Part shown: positions 1-7,972 of the stretch, piece by piece | Layout: each line of letters starts with the position of its first letter | Position numbering within the stretch: position 1 is the stretch's first letter | Assembly (NCBI RefSeq): GCF_000720175.1 | Contig: NZ_JOIX01000024.1 | Coordinates: 1 to 64,000 of the forward strand | Direction of reading: 5' to 3' | DNA: 64,000 nucleotides | DNA from: Streptomyces sp. NRRL S-337 | GTDB taxonomy: Bacteria; Actinomycetota; Actinomycetes; Streptomycetales; Streptomycetaceae | Program-made: the position numbers and the translations under genes | The notes under the pieces: model-generated | The model's database searches: none | Seen by the model: the letters and a program-made list of their open reading frames with translations, nothing else | Told to the model about the DNA's origin: nothing

Positions 1-44
1 CCCACTCACCCGCACACTCCCCCAACGGGAGGGGACGGGCCGGA

Positions 45-94
45 GGGGCCTTGTTCGTGGACGTAAAGCGACAGCAGTCCACGAACAAGGCCCC
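45..94. terminator. Perfect 18-bp hairpin, probable bidirectional terminator
   Basis: The arms at 45-62 and 77-94 are exact reverse complements (arm reads GGGGCCTTGTTCGTGGAC) around a 14-nt loop. It lies downstream of the MFS gene that ends at 234. There is no T-tract, which is usual for Streptomyces terminators. Terminator function is inferred. Confidence 0.6.
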
Positions 95-137
95 GCAGGA
101 CCGTCACCGCACCCACAACAAACCCAGCCCGCCGCAG

Positions 138-255
138 GCGCAACGGCGAGAAACCACCGCGGCGGGAAAGACAGGTACGTGCGGGGGCGCCGCAAAGCGC
201 AACCGCGAGCAACCCCCACGGCGGGAAAGACAACTACGTACGGGGCCGCCACTCC
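138..255. repeat. Two tandem copies of an approximately 59-bp repeat
   Basis: Positions 138-196 and 197-255 align at a constant 59-bp offset. The best conserved core is GGCGGGAAAGACA (161-173 and 220-232) followed by TACGT and a G-run. The second copy overlaps the stop codon of the MFS gene at 234, so the repeat touches coding sequence. Origin is unknown; it may be a local duplication or part of a dispersed intergenic repeat. Confidence 0.6.
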
Positions 256-1373
256 GGCAGTAGCGTCGTGAGGCCCAGAAGCGCCAGGCCCGCGCCGAGC
301 CACAAGGGGGCTCGTAGGCCCGCGGAGGCGATGGCCAGGGCGCCGGCGGAGGAGCCGACGATGACGCCGAGGGTGATGAAGGAGGAGTGCACGGTGTTCA
401 TCAACGGGCCGGCGTTTCCGGTGCGTTGGACCCTCACGGCCATGGCCGGGTTCATCGTGACGCCGACCAGTCCGATCCCCGTCATCAGCAGCACGGCCGG
501 TACGGCGCGGTCGGCGAGGAGGGCGAAGGCGGCGAGGAAGAGCGCGTTCAGCGTCAGCCCGACGATCTGGACGCCGACGGTGTGCCGGTCCGCCAGTCGC
601 CCGACGACGGTGTTGCCCACGACGGTGGCGGCACCGTAGCCGAGGAGCAGCAGCGGCACGGTGCCCGCCGAGAAGCCGGTGACCTCGGTGAGCAGCGGGT
701 GGAGGTAGCTGAACGCGGCGAAGGTGGCGCCGATGATCAAGGTGCTGGTGGAGAGCACCAGCCACAGCCGGGGCTTCCGGAAGGCCGCGAGTTCCTCCCG
801 TACGCTGCCGCTCTCGGCCCGGCCGAGGCGCGGTACGCCGGCGAGGGTGGCGAGCGCGGCCAGCGCGGCGATGGCCGAGATCCCCCAGAACGCCGCCCGC
901 CAGCCGAGGCGTTCCCCGACGACCGTCGACAGAGGCAGTCCCAGCAGGGTGCCGAGCATCAGCCCGTTCATGGCGACCGCGATGGCCCGGCCGCGGATCT
1001 CCGGGCGGGTCAGCTGGACGCAGAGCGAGACGGCCACGCCGAAGAATGCCTGCGAGGCGACCCCGGTGACGATGCGGGCGACCAGCATCACCCCGTAGTC
1101 CGGGGCGAGGGCGGCCAGCACGTTGCCGGCCAGGAATATCCCGAACAGCAGCATCAGCGCCGTCTTCTGGCGGAGCTTCAGTACGGCGACGGTGAGGAAG
1201 GGGCCGCCGACCGACATGGCCACCGCGAAGGCGGTGATGAGATAACCGATCTGAGGGACGCTCACCGCCAGTCCGGCGGCCATCTGGGGCATCAGCCCGG
1301 CCACCACGAACTCGCTGGTCACCATGGCGAAAACCCCCATGGCCAGCACATATACAGGGCGCGGCATGGTCAT
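234..1373 (-). CDS. MFS transporter, drug/arabinose efflux type
   Basis: The protein of about 379 aa has the hydrophobicity of a 12-helix major facilitator and fits the DHA1 (AraJ/Cmr-like) exporters. The N-terminus carries TSEFVVAGLMPQMA, typical of that group, with an internal motif-A-like turn and a Gly-rich helix at GLMLGTLLGLPLS. It probably exports a small molecule by proton antiport; the substrate cannot be read from sequence. The ATG at 1373 is preferred because it gives MTMPRPVYVL; a GTG four codons upstream at 1385 is possible. The stop codon lies inside a 59-bp tandem repeat. It is monocistronic, with no regulator beside it. Confidence 0.85.
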   Translation of the reverse strand: MTMPRPVYVLAMGVFAMVTSEFVVAGLMPQMAAGLAVSVPQIGYLITAFAVAMSVGGPFLTVAVLKLRQKTALMLLFGIFLAGNVLAALAPDYGVMLVARIVTGVASQAFFGVAVSLCVQLTRPEIRGRAIAVAMNGLMLGTLLGLPLSTVVGERLGWRAAFWGISAIAALAALATLAGVPRLGRAESGSVREELAAFRKPRLWLVLSTSTLIIGATFAAFSYLHPLLTEVTGFSAGTVPLLLLGYGAATVVGNTVVGRLADRHTVGVQIVGLTLNALFLAAFALLADRAVPAVLLMTGIGLVGVTMNPAMAVRVQRTGNAGPLMNTVHSSFITLGVIVGSSAGALAIASAGLRAPLWLGAGLALLGLTTLLPEWRPRT

Positions 1374-1404
1374 CTGGCCGTCCACCCCACCTTTCTGGAC
1401 TGTT

Positions 1405-1437
1405 CGTTACATTACTTGGGCGGAGAGGACTGTAACG
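1405..1437 (-). promoter_or_regulatory. Possible promoter/operator of the MFS gene
   Basis: An inverted repeat CGTTAC-N21-GTAACG spans this site. On the minus strand a TAATGT hexamer (1409-1414) lies 16 nt from GTTACA (1431-1436), a plausible but weak -10/-35 pair. A repressor could bind the inverted repeat; none is encoded next door. Confidence 0.3.
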
Positions 1438-1533
1438 CATTTTGGATCGATCGTTTCAGAATGGGCGCGGTGGATGCTCCGGGGTCACGCGGCATCAAGG
1501 CGTCACCGGGCTCGCCGGCGTCACCTCACGGCG

Positions 1534-2163
1534 TCAGCCCCGCGGTTTGTCCCACACCAGCGAATAGCGCCACAGCAGGTGACGCCGGTAGCGGCTGCCC
1601 GGCAGGCAGGCGCGGGCGGCGCGCCGGACCTCGCCCCACGTCATGGCGCTGTCCACGACCGGCATGCCGGGCGGCCCGGACTTGCCGCCGTGACGGCGGG
1701 CCTGGATGCGGGCGGCGGGGAGTCCAGCACCGCTGACGAGCCAGTCCCAGGGGGTTTTGTTGGCCGCCAGCCCGACGACCACCAGGCGGCCGCCGGGCGC
1801 CAGCAGACCGGTCAGACGACGGGCCGCGGCGGGAAACTCCGTGTGGTGGATGACGGCCACGGCCGTGACGAGGTCGTAGCCGCCCGGCAGGGCACCGTCC
1901 GCCATGAAGTCGGCTGCCAGGAAGGTGGTGTTGGGGACTCCGGCACTGCTCTCGCGGGCCAGCCGCACCATCGCGGCGGAGCGGTCCACGCCGGTCACCT
2001 CGCCGATCCGCCGGGCCAGTTTGCGGACCAGCAGGCCGTCACCGCAGCCGACGTCCAGCGCCCGCGCGCAGCCGTCCGGCACGGCGTCCAGCACCAGCCG
2101 GTGGTAATGCACGTTGTGGTTCCAGTACGGATCCGGCGGCGCCGGTGCGTCGGTGAACGGCAT
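1534..2163 (-). CDS. Class I SAM-dependent methyltransferase
   Basis: The 209-aa protein has the Rossmann methyltransferase motifs in order: motif I ALDVGCGDGLLVRKLA (residues about 36-51), an acidic strand end at TGVDRS, motif II/post I around FLAADFM, and motif III GLLAPGGRLVVVGL. The YWNHNVHYH start is typical of actinobacterial UbiE/Tam-like small-molecule methyltransferases. The substrate is unknown. It stands alone, upstream of and co-oriented with the MFS gene after a gap of about 160 bp, so joint function is possible but not shown. Confidence 0.85.
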   Translation of the reverse strand: MPFTDAPAPPDPYWNHNVHYHRLVLDAVPDGCARALDVGCGDGLLVRKLARRIGEVTGVDRSAAMVRLARESSAGVPNTTFLAADFMADGALPGGYDLVTAVAVIHHTEFPAAARRLTGLLAPGGRLVVVGLAANKTPWDWLVSGAGLPAARIQARRHGGKSGPPGMPVVDSAMTWGEVRRAARACLPGSRYRRHLLWRYSLVWDKPRG

Positions 2164-2302
2164 CGGGTCACCCTAACCAGCCCGGCCGGTTCCCCGTGGT
2201 CCCATCGGGTGAATCCGTGCGTGCGCCGCAACCAGGCGGGGCATTCGCGGCTTCCGGAGGGTTGTCAGAGCTGTTCCGTTCCCGCGAGCCGTGGAGGTCC
2301 CG

Positions 2303-2704
2303 ATGCCGCTCGACCGTCCCACTCCCCCGCCGTACGGCGCGGCACCGAACTACACGCTCGCCCCGCCGCGCGCCGAGGACCGTCTGGACACCCTCGCGCT
2401 GCCGCTCGATCTGCGGCTGCCGCCGCCCCGCCCGGAGGACCGGGTGCCGGGCGGGCCCTGGCGGGCCGATGACCGGCCGCTGCCGCCGCGTCCCGAGGAG
2501 CGGCTGCAGGGCCCGGTGGCACTGCCCGATCACCGGCGGCCGGACCTCCAGGCCGCACTGACCGCCGCCGGCATCGCACCGGAGGCCGAGGACGCGGTCG
2601 CGGTCGCGCAGATCGCGGGGCTGGGCGACGCCACGGTCCGGGCCGTCATCGGCTGGATCGAGGCGGCCGGCCGGGCGTCCTGGGCCCGGCCGCACGCCGT
2701 GTGA
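2303..2704 (+). CDS. Proline-rich hypothetical protein
   Basis: The 133-aa protein is not recognised. Residues 1-75 are low-complexity Pro/Arg/Asp with a repeated pattern (RPEDR, RADDRPLPPRPEER). The last 60 residues look like a small helical domain (QAALTAAGIAPEAEDAVAVAQIAGLGDATVRAVIGWI). I start at ATG 2303 because GGAGG lies 5 nt upstream; a GTG at 2291 is less likely. The C-terminal half has normal Streptomyces codon bias, supporting coding. It is convergent with murJ. Confidence 0.6.
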   Translation: MPLDRPTPPPYGAAPNYTLAPPRAEDRLDTLALPLDLRLPPPRPEDRVPGGPWRADDRPLPPRPEERLQGPVALPDHRRPDLQAALTAAGIAPEAEDAVAVAQIAGLGDATVRAVIGWIEAAGRASWARPHAV

Positions 2705-2738
2705 CCGGCCGGCGCGAGGTGAGCGACCGGTCTGCGGG

Positions 2739-4430
2739 TCACCGCAGGCCGGGCAGGGTGCGCAGTTCGGTGACCTTGAGGAGCCGGGCGAGCGCCACGA
2801 AGAGCAGGGCCATGGTGAGGCCGCCGGCGGCCAGCGCCAGGACGGGGGCCCAGAAGTGCGGGACGGGGGCCCCGGAGCACGCCCGGGCCACGGCCCAGGC
2901 CGCCGCGCCGGCCACGGCGGCGGCGCCGGTCAGCTTGCCGTAGGTCCGGCACAGCCGGCGGCCGTCGAGGCGCCCGGAGAGGCGCCTGCGCAGCAGCAGC
3001 GCGGTGAGCAGCAGCCCGGCCCCGTACGCGACGGTGTAGGCGGCGGCCATGCCGGTGACCGCCCAGCGGGCCGGCAGCAGCAGGTGGCAGGCGGTGGCCA
3101 GGGCGATGTTGAGGGCGGCAATGGCGGCGCCCGTCCAGAACGGCGTACGGGTGTCCTCGAAGGCGTAGAAGCCGCGCAGCAGCAGGTACTGGGCGGAGAA
3201 CGGGATCAGGCCGAGGCCGAACGCCTGCAGCATGTGGCCGGCGGGTGCGGCCGAGGCGGCGTTCACCGAGCCGTGGGCGAAGAGCAGTTGGGCGGCCTGC
3301 GGGCCGAGCACGACGAAGAAGAAGGCGGCCGGTACGATGAGCACGCCGCTGACGCGCAGGGCCCGGGAGAGGTCGTTGCGCAGGTCGTCCAGGCGGTGCT
3401 CGGCGACCGCCCGGCTCATCCGGGGCAGCAGGGCGGTCACCAGTGAGACGGTCACGATGGACTGCGGCAGCGTCCAGATGGTCTGGGCGTAGCTGTAGGC
3501 GGTGTATCCGACGCCCGCGGTGGGGAGTTGCCGGTCGGCGGTGCCGGCGTAGTGCGTGACGACGGTCATCGCGGCCAGATTGGCGAGCACGAACAGCAGC
3601 GTCCAGCGGGCCGCCGCGATGCTCTTGCCGAGGCCGCTTCCCCGCCAGTCGAAGCGCGGCCGGAAGCGGAAGCCGGCCGCGTGCACGAACGGGACCAGGG
3701 CCAGGGCCTGCAGGGCGATGCCGCCGGTGGTGGCGAGGCCGAGCAGATCGATCTGGCCGGGGGTGATGTCCTCGATCCGGTCGGGTCCGGCCAGCAGCCC
3801 GAGGTAGAGGCCGAACATGGCGATCAGCACGACGTTGTTGAGGACCGGCGTCCACATCATCGCGCCGAACTTGCTGCGGGCGTTGAGGACCTGGCCGAGG
3901 ATGAAGAAGAGTCCGTAGAAGAAGATCTGCGGGAGCAGGAAGCGGGCGAAGACGACGGTGAGTGCGAAGGCGGCGTGGGTCCGGGGCGTGTCGGGGGTGT
4001 AGAGCGCGACGATCTGCGGGGCGGCCCACACCGAGAGCAGGGTGCCCACCGCGAGCACGCTGAGGACGAGGGTGACCAGCCGCTGCTCGTGGGCCCGGCC
4101 GCCGTCCGGGTGCTCGGCCCGGGCCCGGACCAGCTGCGGTACGAGCACGGAGTTGAGGGCGCCGCCGATGAGCAGGGTGTAGAGGCTCATCGGGACGACG
4201 TTGGCGGTGTTGTAGGTGGTGGCGAGCAGTCCGGTGCCGAGCGCGGCCGCCTGGAGGCCCTGCCGGAACACTCCGGTGGCGCGGGACGCCACGGTCCCCA
4301 CCGCCATCAGGAGCGAGGAGCGGGCCAGCCCGCCCGCGGGTTCCTCCTTGGCCGGGGTCTCCTCACCGGCGGATATCTCCCGGCCGGTCAGGCGCAGTTG
4401 CATGGTGTCGTCCGATGTCCCCTCGATCAT
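2739..4430 (-). CDS. murJ: MurJ/MviN-family lipid II flippase paralogue
   Basis: The 563-aa membrane protein has about 14 predicted helices and MurJ hallmarks: LMAVGTVASRATGVFRQ near residue 40, TYNTANVVPMSLYTLL, and QIFFYGLFFILGQVLNARSKFGAMMWTPVLNN. MurJ flips undecaprenyl-linked peptidoglycan precursor across the membrane. Streptomyces carry several MurJ-like genes and this need not be the essential one, since no cell-division or parAB genes are nearby. It ends next to a convergent orphan and begins 9 nt from the ligD-type gene end, so it is co-oriented with and probably downstream of that gene. Confidence 0.85.
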   Translation of the reverse strand: MIEGTSDDTMQLRLTGREISAGEETPAKEEPAGGLARSSLLMAVGTVASRATGVFRQGLQAAALGTGLLATTYNTANVVPMSLYTLLIGGALNSVLVPQLVRARAEHPDGGRAHEQRLVTLVLSVLAVGTLLSVWAAPQIVALYTPDTPRTHAAFALTVVFARFLLPQIFFYGLFFILGQVLNARSKFGAMMWTPVLNNVVLIAMFGLYLGLLAGPDRIEDITPGQIDLLGLATTGGIALQALALVPFVHAAGFRFRPRFDWRGSGLGKSIAAARWTLLFVLANLAAMTVVTHYAGTADRQLPTAGVGYTAYSYAQTIWTLPQSIVTVSLVTALLPRMSRAVAEHRLDDLRNDLSRALRVSGVLIVPAAFFFVVLGPQAAQLLFAHGSVNAASAAPAGHMLQAFGLGLIPFSAQYLLLRGFYAFEDTRTPFWTGAAIAALNIALATACHLLLPARWAVTGMAAAYTVAYGAGLLLTALLLRRRLSGRLDGRRLCRTYGKLTGAAAVAGAAAWAVARACSGAPVPHFWAPVLALAAGGLTMALLFVALARLLKVTELRTLPGLR

Positions 4431-4439
4431 GGGGACAAT

Positions 4440-5333
4440 CTATGCCGCTCCCGGCAGCGGTCGTGCGCGGTCGGGGTCGAGGAGCGGGGCGAGCAGATCG
4501 CCGTGGGCGGCGCAGCGGGGGGCGATGTCGCTGAAGAGGAAGGTGAGTTGGGCCGGGTCGGTGCAGTCGGCCACCTCGTCCCAGGTGACGGGGGTGGAGA
4601 CGGTGGGGGTGGCGCGGGCGCGCAGGGTGTAGGCGACGGCGGTGGTCTTGGCGGCGGAGTTCTGCGAGAAGTCGATGAAGACCTTCCCCGGGCGCAGCGA
4701 CTTGGTCATCTTGTGGACGACGAGGTCGGGCAGGGCCCGGGCGGCCTCGACGGCGAGGTGCCGGGCGTAGGCGGTGACCCGTTCGGAGGGGGCCGGCTCG
4801 ATGGGCACGATGAGGTGCAGCCCCTTGGAGCCGCTGGTCTTGGCGTGTACGTCCAGGCCGTCGGCGGCCAGCCGGGCGTGCAGCCATTGGGCCGCCAGGC
4901 AGCACTCCACGATGGTGGCGGGCTCACCGGGGTCCAGGTCGAACACCAGCCGGTCGGCGATGCCGGGCGCCCGGCACGTCCATTGCGGGGTGTGCAGTTC
5001 GACGACCAGGTTCGCGGCCCAGACGAGGGCGGCGAGGCCGTCGATCACGACCTGCCGGGTGGGTCCGGACGTCGAATGGGGGACCTCGCAGGTCTTCACC
5101 CAGGAGGGCGTGCCGGGCGGCACGTTCTTGGTGAAGAAGCGCTGGCCGTCGGGCCCGTCGGGGTAGCGCAGGAAGGACAGCGGCCGGTCCCGCAGGTGCG
5201 CGAGCAGCGCGTCCGCGGTGGTGGTGCAGTAGTGCAGCACCTCACCCTTGGTGGTGCCGGTCTCCGGATAGAGGACCTTGTCCAGGTTGGTCAGCGAGAG
5301 GCGCCGCCCCTCCACCATGGTGATCGGCGACAT
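4440..5333 (-). CDS. LigD-type NHEJ polymerase (primase-like)
   Basis: The 297-aa protein is a stand-alone LigD polymerase (AEP/PrimPol fold) domain. It shows the start signature LTNLDKVLYPETGTTKGEVLHYY-like (here LHYCTTTA), RYPDG, FFTKN, the catalytic metal motif FDLDPGE (D132, D134) and TSGSKGLHLIVPI. In NHEJ it fills and processes ends bound by Ku. Neither ligase nor phosphoesterase domain is attached; a separate phosphoesterase is at 58012-58653. ATG 5333 is chosen; a GTG at 5351 is possible. It is divergent from ku with only about 30 bp between start codons. Confidence 0.9.
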   Translation of the reverse strand: MSPITMVEGRRLSLTNLDKVLYPETGTTKGEVLHYCTTTADALLAHLRDRPLSFLRYPDGPDGQRFFTKNVPPGTPSWVKTCEVPHSTSGPTRQVVIDGLAALVWAANLVVELHTPQWTCRAPGIADRLVFDLDPGEPATIVECCLAAQWLHARLAADGLDVHAKTSGSKGLHLIVPIEPAPSERVTAYARHLAVEAARALPDLVVHKMTKSLRPGKVFIDFSQNSAAKTTAVAYTLRARATPTVSTPVTWDEVADCTDPAQLTFLFSDIAPRCAAHGDLLAPLLDPDRARPLPGAA

Positions 5334-5363
5334 ACGATGAGAATCCCACACAAGGGATGAAAT

Positions 5364-6491
5364 ATGCGTTCTATCTGGAATGGGTCAATTTCCTTCGGAC
5401 TGGTCACCATCCCCGTGAAGACGTACAGCGCCACGGACCGGACCTCGTCCGTCTCTTTCGTCCGCATTCACGAAAAGGACGGTGCGCAGATCCAGTACCG
5501 CAAGATCTGCGAGCTCGATGGCGAGGAAGTCCCGAACGAAGAAGTGGGCAAGGGCTACCAGCCGCCGGGCGACGACATCATCGTGCCGGTCAGCGACGAC
5601 GAACTGTCGCGACTGCCGGTGCCGACGTCCAAGACGCTGACGATCCTGTCCTTCGTCGACCCCGGCGAGATCGACCCGCTCCAACTGGACAAGGCGTACT
5701 ACCTGGGCCCCAACGGGGCGGCCGCCACCAAGCCGTACGCCCTGCTGCGGGAGGCGCTGGAGCACCACCGGAAGGTCGCGATCGGCAAGGTGGCGATGCG
5801 CGGCCGGGAGTCGCTGGCGATGCTGCGGGCGTACGAGGGGGCGATCGTGATGCATGCGCTGCTGTGGCCCGACCAGATCCGGCCGGCCTCCGGCGTGGCC
5901 CCCGAGGCCGTGCAGGTCCGCGAGAACGAGCTGTCGCTGGCCGAGACCCTGATGGACTCCCTGGGTGAGCTGGACCCGGCCGAACTCCACGACGAGTACC
6001 GGGAGGCCGTGGAGGAGCTGGTCGCGGCCAAGCTGGAGGGCGAGGAACCGGTCGCTCCCGCCGCCCCGGGCCCGTCCGCCCGGGTCTTCGATCTGACCGC
6101 GGCGCTGGAGAAGAGCGTGCGGGCGGCGCGGGAAGGGCGGACGGATGGCGCGGAGGGCGAGGCGGAGTCGGCGTCCGTGACACCGATCCGGGGGCGGAAG
6201 ACGGCGGAGAAGGCCGCGGCCAAGAAGACACCGGCGAAGAAAGCACCGGCGAAGAAAGCCGCCGCCACGAAATCCACGAGGGCGAAGTCCACGGCCACGA
6301 AGTCCACGGCTGAGAAGTCCGCCCCGGAGAAGAGCGCCGCGAAGAAAAGCACGGCGGCGAAGACCGGAGCGGCGAAAAGCGCGACGCCGAAGCCTGCGAC
6401 GGCGAAGAGCACGGCGGGCAAAAGCGCGGCCAAGAAGAGCGCCGCGCAGAAAAGCACCGCCAAAAGGGGCACGGCCAAGAAGTCCGGCTAG
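5364..6491 (+). CDS. ku: Ku DNA end-binding protein with lysine-rich tail
   Basis: The 375-aa protein begins MRSIWNGSISFGLVTIPVKTYSAT, the standard bacterial Ku start, and continues with the Ku core (RKICELDGEEVPNEEVGKGY, YYLGPNG, ALREAL-like segment) to about residue 250. It binds DNA ends as a homodimer and recruits LigD. From about residue 270 to the end it is a long Lys/Ala/Ser/Thr tail of AKKS/AKST repeats. Such tails in mycobacterial and Streptomyces Ku add DNA binding. RBS AAGGGATG precedes the ATG. It is divergent from the LigD-type polymerase. Confidence 0.95.
   Translation: MRSIWNGSISFGLVTIPVKTYSATDRTSSVSFVRIHEKDGAQIQYRKICELDGEEVPNEEVGKGYQPPGDDIIVPVSDDELSRLPVPTSKTLTILSFVDPGEIDPLQLDKAYYLGPNGAAATKPYALLREALEHHRKVAIGKVAMRGRESLAMLRAYEGAIVMHALLWPDQIRPASGVAPEAVQVRENELSLAETLMDSLGELDPAELHDEYREAVEELVAAKLEGEEPVAPAAPGPSARVFDLTAALEKSVRAAREGRTDGAEGEAESASVTPIRGRKTAEKAAAKKTPAKKAPAKKAAATKSTRAKSTATKSTAEKSAPEKSAAKKSTAAKTGAAKSATPKPATAKSTAGKSAAKKSAAQKSTAKRGTAKKSG
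6199..6489 (+). repeat. Imperfect tandem repeats coding the Ku lysine-rich tail
   Basis: The stretch consists of degenerate 12-15 nt units (AAG-TCC-ACG-GCG-like) coding AKST, AKKS and AAKKT blocks. The number of units probably varies between strains because of slippage. Confidence 0.7.
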
Positions 6492-6558
6492 GCCCTTCAC
6501 CCGCGGCGGGCCCCGGCCGCGCGCTTTCCCCCTCCCCCGCCCGTTCTAGAGTTTCGGT

Positions 6559-6942
6559 ATGGCTTCAGACGAGGGGACCACCCGTATCGACAGCTGGATC
6601 TGGTCCGTGCGGCTCACCAAGACCCGTTCGCTGGCCGCGGCGGCCTGCCGGGCGGGGCACGTACGGGTCAACGGCGAGCGGGTGAAGCCGGCGCACGCCG
6701 TGCGCAGCGGCGACGAGGTGCGGCTGCGGCACGCCGGCCGGGAGCGGATCGTGGTGGTCTCGCGGCTGGTGCGCAAGCGGGTGGGCGCGGCCGTCGCCGC
6801 GGAGTGCTTCGTCGACAACAGCCCGCCGCCCCCGCCCCGCGAGGAGGTCCCGCTGATGGGCATCCGCGACCGCGGCACCGGGCGTCCCACCAAGCGCGAG
6901 CGGCGGGAGATCGACCAGCTGCGGGGCCGCGGCGTCGAGTGA
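6559..6942 (+). CDS. S4-domain RNA-binding protein (Hsp15-like)
   Basis: The 127-aa protein has an N-terminal S4 domain: RIDSWIWSVRLTKTRSLAAAACRAGHVRVNGERVKPAHAVRSGDEVRL (residues about 9-55). Hsp15/YrfH relatives bind stalled 50S subunits carrying peptidyl-tRNA; the short S4 domain with a basic tail fits that group, but ribosome binding is inferred from family. The C-terminus is Arg/Glu-rich (KRERREIDQLRGR). It lies 67 bp after ku on the same strand and may be cotranscribed. Confidence 0.85.
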   Translation: MASDEGTTRIDSWIWSVRLTKTRSLAAAACRAGHVRVNGERVKPAHAVRSGDEVRLRHAGRERIVVVSRLVRKRVGAAVAAECFVDNSPPPPPREEVPLMGIRDRGTGRPTKRERREIDQLRGRGVE

Positions 6943-6955
6943 CTGCGCGGGTTCC

Positions 6956-7393
6956 TCAGGCGTCCGGGAGCGCGTCGAGGTAGACCCAGGCGCCGTCCTG
7001 ACGGACGAAGCGGCTGTGCTCGTGCTGGCTGTCGGCGTGGCCGTGCAGGGTGTAGTGCGCGCGGAATTCCACCGTGCCCTCGGTGTGGAAGGCGCTGCCG
7101 CCGGTGGCCCCGAGGATCTCCAGCCGGGTCCAGCGCTGCGCCGGTTCGAGGTCGAGGGCGGCCGGCCGGGTGGACGGGTGCCAGGTGCGCAGAAGGTAGC
7201 CGGTGTCGCCGACGGCGAAGGCGCTGTAGCGCGAGCGCATCAGCCGCTCCGCGGTCGGGGCGGCGGCGCTGCCCTGGTGGAAGGGGGCGCAGCAATCGCC
7301 GTAGGTGGCGGCGCGGCCGCAGGGGCAGGGCGCGGCGGGGGTCACGGCGGCGGGGCGGCGCGGCGGGCCGGCCGGCTTCTTCTTGGACTTCGG
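6956..7393 (-). CDS. YchJ family protein with SEC-C zinc motif
   Basis: The 145-aa protein has an N-terminal CPCGRAATYGDCCAPFH (SEC-C-like, Cys-x-Cys ... Cys-Cys) and the UPF0225/YchJ signature AERLMRSRYSAFAVGDTGYLLRTWHPSTRP, followed by a compact alpha+beta fold (NTF2-like) with FRAHY and HSRFVRQDGAWVYLD. Function is not established for the family. A GTG at 7393 gives VPKSKKKPAG, a common basic start; an upstream GTG/ATG at 7480 would add a Pro-rich, non-conserved-looking stretch. It converges on the S4 gene with a 13-bp gap. Confidence 0.8.
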   Translation of the reverse strand, partial: PKSKKKPAGPPRRPAAVTPAAPCPCGRAATYGDCCAPFHQGSAAAPTAERLMRSRYSAFAVGDTGYLLRTWHPSTRPAALDLEPAQRWTRLEILGATGGSAFHTEGTVEFRAHYTLHGHADSQHEHSRFVRQDGAWVYLDALPDA

Positions 7394-7625
7394 CACCCCA
7401 CGATTGTGCCGGGTCGGCGGGGGCGGTTCGTGACGCGCCGGGGGTGCACGGGGGGCCGGGCGGGCGGTGGTGACGGACACGCCGGGGCGACACGCCCTGA
7501 AGCTGCGCCCATATAGGGAATTTCAACGACAAATCACCCGTTTGCGGCTTCTTATGGCTTGATGCGACCTGTGAGTCTGGAAGAACTCAAGGTGACCGTC
7601 CCCACCACCCAGGAGAGAACACCCC

Positions 7626-7820
7626 ATGATTCTGTCCATTTCCGGCGTCGTCCTGCTCGGTGTCATCGTCTTCCTGTTCTTCCGCAAAGACGGCCTCAAG
7701 TTGTCCCACGCGCTGGTCTCCGCGCTCTTCGGGTTCTATCTCGCGAGCTCCGCCATCGCGCCGAGCATCAAGGCCGGCGGGGCGAGCCTGGCGAGCCTCC
7801 TCGGGGGGATCAAGCTTTAG
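7626..7820 (+). CDS. Small membrane protein paired with FtsK-like gene
   Basis: The 64-aa protein has a strong RBS (GGAGAG, 8 nt upstream). It has an N-terminal transmembrane helix (ILSISGVVLLGVIVFLFF), a short basic loop, and a second amphipathic/hydrophobic segment (HALVSALFGFYLASSAIAP) ending in GGIKL. Similar tiny proteins accompany FtsK/Tra-type translocases on Streptomyces integrative plasmids, as I recall the family. That, plus the next gene, suggests a membrane partner of an FtsK-like protein. No enzymatic function can be assigned. Confidence 0.75.
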   Translation: MILSISGVVLLGVIVFLFFRKDGLKLSHALVSALFGFYLASSAIAPSIKAGGASLASLLGGIKL

Positions 7821-7872
7821 GGGTGCCTCCCCCGGGGGTGCCCCCTGGGGTCTCCCCTTGGGGTCCCTCCCG
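7821..7872. repeat. GC-rich palindromic repeat between the two genes
   Basis: Consecutive blocks GGGGTGCCTCCC, GGGGGTGCCCCC and GGGGTCCCTCCC form several short hairpins immediately after the small membrane-protein stop. The blocks resemble the ends of the repeats at 15001-15035 and 22365-22406 and may be a decayed relative. It could also attenuate transcription into the next gene. Confidence 0.4.
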
Positions 7873-7972
7873 ATGAGCGGCCAGGGTGCGGGGCGGCCGC
7901 CACGCGCCGCCCGCCCCCGGCCCGCCGCCCGACCGAGCTCCTCCGACCACCGCACGAGCACCTGGAGACGAT

